DNA of 64,000 nucleotides from CAZSHX01 sp964606895. GTDB lineage: Bacteria; Bacteroidota; Ignavibacteria; Kapaibacteriales; UBA2268. The position numbers and the translations under genes were made by a program. Within the stretch, counting starts at the first letter, position 1. Every line of letters begins with the position of its first letter. The stretch covers positions 1 to 64,000 of the forward strand of contig CAZSHX010000008.1 of the NCBI GenBank assembly GCA_964606895.1, read 5' to 3'. The notes below the pieces were generated by a model that saw only the letters and a list, made by a program, of their open reading frames with translations, was not told the origin of the DNA and did not search any database. Shown here piece after piece: positions 61,358 through 64,000 of this stretch.

Positions 61358-63871
61358 ATGGCAAAAACAGTAGCAAAAAAAATCATTCCAAAAGTTGAAA
61401 AAGAAAAACCGCCACTCATTCCTGAAAAATATCAGGACTGGGTTTATGTCGGTGTTCTTGTCGTAGCAGTATTTGTGTTCTTTGCCGGAGCAATTGCCGC
61501 CGGTGGATTCAAAGAAGCCGATACGATTGCTTCCATGAGTTTCAAAACTTACCTTGAAGATGCAGGAAAGACAGGGAAATTCCCACTTTGGATGCCTTAT
61601 ATTTTCAGCGGAATGCCGAGTTATGCCGCACTTTTAACGACAGGCGAAAGATTTTGGGATTTTGTCCCGCTTGTGCTTTTTAGCTTTACGAAGTTTTTCG
61701 GAACGTTATTTAATAACGATGTTGCACGTATGTCCATGTTTTATGCGATATACGCAATTGGCATTTATCTCCTGATGAGAAGCAAAAAGCAGGAGCAGTT
61801 TGTAGCTTTCTTTTCTGCCTTAGCGGCTGTTTTTTCAACGTGGGTGATAACTTGGGTGCTTATTGGACATAATACAAAGCCTGTGGTCTTTTCGATGTTC
61901 CCGTTCATATTTTTATTCCTTGAGAAGTTGAGGGAAAGATTCTCACTGATATATGCGGTTCTCCTCGTTTTCGCTTTGCACATCATGATGGAAGGCGGAC
62001 ACTTACAGCTGATATTCTACGGAGGCTGTGCTCTTGGTTTGTATATGATTTACGAACTCGTTAGCAGTATAGTTAAAAAAGCTGAACCCATGAAAGTTGT
62101 CAAGGTTTGCGTAATTCTGATTTTTGCGGGGGCGATGGCTTTCATGATGTCCTCGGACAGATATCTGAGTACTATGGAATACACAAAATACTCAACCCGC
62201 GGCTCTGCCCCGATTGCTAAAGCCAAAGACCAGCATCAGGATGCTACGGGCGGGAATGATTACGATTATGCTACAATGTGGTCATATTCTCCGGGTGAAA
62301 TGTTTACTTTATTTGTGCCAAGCTATTTCGGTTTTGGTGTTAGAGATTTCGAATATCAGGGACAGAAAATGATGCTTTCCACATATTGGGGACAGAAAGA
62401 ATCAGAAGATTCACCTCCATATATGGGAATTACTGTTCTTTTCCTTGCTATGCTTGGATTCGTGGTCTATCGAAAGGATATGTTTGTTCAATTCCTTTTT
62501 GCATTGTCAATTTTTGGAATTCTGCTATCATTCGGCAAAAACTGGACGGTACTTTATAATGTTTTCTACTACTACATACCGAGTTTCAGCAAATTCAGGG
62601 CTCCGAGTATGTCGCTTGTTCTCCTGCATTTTTCCGCTCCGATTCTTGCAGGCTATGGCATCGCCGCAATATTGAAATGGAGAAAAGAATTCGGCGAAAA
62701 GGACAAAAAAATACTTTTGGGATTCCTTGCCTCCACAGGTGTATTCTTAGTCTTAGGACTAATCTTTGCCGCGATGTTCAAGTCAAGCTATACCGAATCT
62801 GTTATCAATTCACCTATCGGCAAAGCTTACGGACAGAATTTCCCAACCGAGCTGATGACATTTATATGGTCGAATATGCTTGAGGATTGGTTCATCAACG
62901 GATTTTTTGCAATTGCGATTGCTCTCAGTGCATATTTGTTTGTGCTGAAAAAAATCAATAAAAATCTTTTCTTTGTCGTTTTAGCCTTTGTGCTTGTTTT
63001 CGACATCTGGCGTGTGGATTATCGCAGAATGGAAATATCAAAAGAAAAAGCAGAAGTAACAACATTCACCGAAAAAGCTGATGTTTTCAATTTCCTTAAA
63101 CAAGATAAATCACTTTACAGGATAGCCGATTTTGCATCAAATCCGCAGAATATTCCTGCATATTTCCAAATGGAAAACATCAATGGCTACCATTCCGCAA
63201 AGTTAAGAGTCTATCAGGATTTGATGGATGTTGCCAATCCTGACCAATATCAGGGTTCAACTCATCAGATTTTTAATCCTTTCCTTTGGAATCTGCTGAA
63301 TGTTAAGTACCTGATTGCCGACAGACCGCTTTATCAGGGAATTCAGCCTCTATTCACATCGGAACGAAGCAAAACGATGATTTATGCTAACCCGACTTAT
63401 TTGCAGAGAGTCTTTTTCGTTAAAGAAACAAAAGTTGCCGGACAGATGGATATTCTTATGCACCTGAAATCAGGCGATTTCAACCCGACTGAAGTTGCTT
63501 TTGTCGAGAAGGCACTGCCTGAAACAATTCAGCCCGCAGACTCAACTGCAAACGCAAGAGTCACAAATCATGAAAATGAATTTATCAAAATCGAAGCAAA
63601 TGCAAGCGGAAACAATCTGCTATTCATAAGTGAAATCTACTATCCAAGCTGGCATGCCTATCTTGACGGCAAGGAAATTCCTATTTATAAAACAAACTTT
63701 GCCATGCGTTCTGTTGTTGTTCCCAAAGGAAAACACACAATCGAGCTGAAATTTGAATCGAAGAATTTCGAAACAGGTAAAAAATTGAGTGTTGCTGTCA
63801 ATATCTTGGCTCTGCTCGGTTTGGTCGGCGGCATCGGTTTCGAATGGTACAAGAGAAAAAAGAAAGAATGA
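61358..63871 (+). CDS. YfhO-family membrane protein
   Basis: An 837-residue multispanning protein. A short basic N terminus (KTVAKKIIPKVEKEK) precedes a first helix (WVYVGVLVVAVFVFFAGAI), then a long series of membrane helices to about residue 550. A soluble C-terminal domain includes the family-type strings YYPSWHAYLDGKEIPIY and VVVPKGKHTIELKFES, followed by a last helix. YfhO proteins of Bacillus and relatives are implicated in glycosylation of cell-wall polymers, and the family structure resembles GT-C transferases. Overlap with the next gene (ATGA) indicates a coupled operon with a glycosyltransferase. A lysine-rich cytoplasmic tail ends the protein. Confidence 0.85.
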   Translation: MAKTVAKKIIPKVEKEKPPLIPEKYQDWVYVGVLVVAVFVFFAGAIAAGGFKEADTIASMSFKTYLEDAGKTGKFPLWMPYIFSGMPSYAALLTTGERFWDFVPLVLFSFTKFFGTLFNNDVARMSMFYAIYAIGIYLLMRSKKQEQFVAFFSALAAVFSTWVITWVLIGHNTKPVVFSMFPFIFLFLEKLRERFSLIYAVLLVFALHIMMEGGHLQLIFYGGCALGLYMIYELVSSIVKKAEPMKVVKVCVILIFAGAMAFMMSSDRYLSTMEYTKYSTRGSAPIAKAKDQHQDATGGNDYDYATMWSYSPGEMFTLFVPSYFGFGVRDFEYQGQKMMLSTYWGQKESEDSPPYMGITVLFLAMLGFVVYRKDMFVQFLFALSIFGILLSFGKNWTVLYNVFYYYIPSFSKFRAPSMSLVLLHFSAPILAGYGIAAILKWRKEFGEKDKKILLGFLASTGVFLVLGLIFAAMFKSSYTESVINSPIGKAYGQNFPTELMTFIWSNMLEDWFINGFFAIAIALSAYLFVLKKINKNLFFVVLAFVLVFDIWRVDYRRMEISKEKAEVTTFTEKADVFNFLKQDKSLYRIADFASNPQNIPAYFQMENINGYHSAKLRVYQDLMDVANPDQYQGSTHQIFNPFLWNLLNVKYLIADRPLYQGIQPLFTSERSKTMIYANPTYLQRVFFVKETKVAGQMDILMHLKSGDFNPTEVAFVEKALPETIQPADSTANARVTNHENEFIKIEANASGNNLLFISEIYYPSWHAYLDGKEIPIYKTNFAMRSVVVPKGKHTIELKFESKNFETGKKLSVAVNILALLGLVGGIGFEWYKRKKKE

Positions 63872-64000
63872 AAATAGGTTTCGAAGCGGTATCAATTTTT
63901 GGAGTGAGTGGCATTGAGATGTACACTCGCTCTCTTATTCGTGCCCTGTCCGAACTTGAAAACGGACCCGATATCCACCTTTTTACGTCGTCCAGCCGTC
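63868..64000 (+). CDS. Glycosyltransferase, N-terminal part only
   Basis: The gene runs off the window after 44 codons. It opens MKIGFEAVSIFGVSGIEMYT and continues RSLIRALSELENGPDIHLFTS, the nucleotide-free N-terminal strand-loop-helix typical of GT4-type glycosyltransferases (GxxxFxxxSGIExYTRxL). Its ATG overlaps the YfhO stop by four bases. Sugar acceptor and donor cannot be told from this fragment. Confidence 0.6.
   Translation, partial: MKIGFEAVSIFGVSGIEMYTRSLIRALSELENGPDIHLFTSSSR

Noticed and set aside
1..64000. tRNA, rRNA, CRISPR arrays, transposases, integrases, restriction or toxin-antitoxin genes
   Set aside because: I saw no T-loop GGTTCGAATC-type tRNA pattern, no regularly spaced repeats of CRISPR length, and no product with such family motifs; absence is by eye only.

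Overview
The window is AT-rich DNA from a Gram-negative bacterium of the Bacteroidota/FCB lineage, probably an Ignavibacteria- or Kapabacteria-like group. Three observations support this. About ten large secreted proteins end in type IX secretion (T9SS) sorting domains. Two genes look like T9SS machinery (PorE-like and PorW/SprE-like). The same DNA carries flagellar genes (fliL, fliM, fliN, fliO), which classical gliding Bacteroidetes lack but deeper FCB branches can have. Many genes have clear Shine-Dalgarno sites (GGAGG, AAGGAG). The lineage call rests on gene content only; no rRNA or tRNA gene was seen.

Layout. Positions 1-12.3 kb (minus strand) hold secreted or outer-membrane proteins: a short WD40 protein, an OmpA-family barrel, and two very large T9SS cargo proteins. 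Positions 12.7-17.5 kb hold an aspartokinase overlapping an MlaE-type permease, then parA-parB and a DUF3098 membrane protein. Positions 17.6-24.8 kb hold an RsmI-type rRNA methyltransferase with a long Arg/Gly-rich repeat tail, overlapped by a secreted protein that may be C25-like, a small barrel protein and a BNR/Ycf48-like T9SS protein. dnaA lies at 25.3-26.8 kb. Positions 27-32.6 kb hold a secreted lysyl-endopeptidase-like protease, a lipoprotein, a tail-fibre-like protein whose signal peptide is split from its body by an 11-G tract, and an unknown exported protein. Positions 32.7-40.2 kb run on the minus strand as fliL-fliM-fliN-fliO, a PorW-like lipoprotein, an NtrB-like kinase and an NtrC-like regulator. 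Then come ugd and a leucine-rich-repeat protein. Positions 43.5-53.6 kb hold four tandem paralogous T9SS cargo genes built from the same interchangeable modules. Positions 53.9-57.7 kb hold a PorE-like protein, a WD40 T9SS protein and a frameshifted remnant. A repeat-rich spacer leads to a peroxiredoxin, topA, a YfhO-family membrane protein and the start of a glycosyltransferase.

How it fits together. The dominant theme is the cell surface: cargo exported by T9SS, probable T9SS parts, and sugar/glycan genes (ugd, yfhO, glycosyltransferase) that could supply surface polysaccharide. A second theme is chromosome maintenance (dnaA, parAB, topA). The strongest unusual signals are the apparent phase-variable G tract at 31325-31335, the modular four-gene array with long identical DNA runs between copies, the repeat tail on RsmI, and two short-repeat arrays near dnaA and upstream of the aspartokinase gene. 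I did not find a clearly novel defence or mobile system; there is no transposase, integrase, CRISPR array or toxin-antitoxin pair that I can support.
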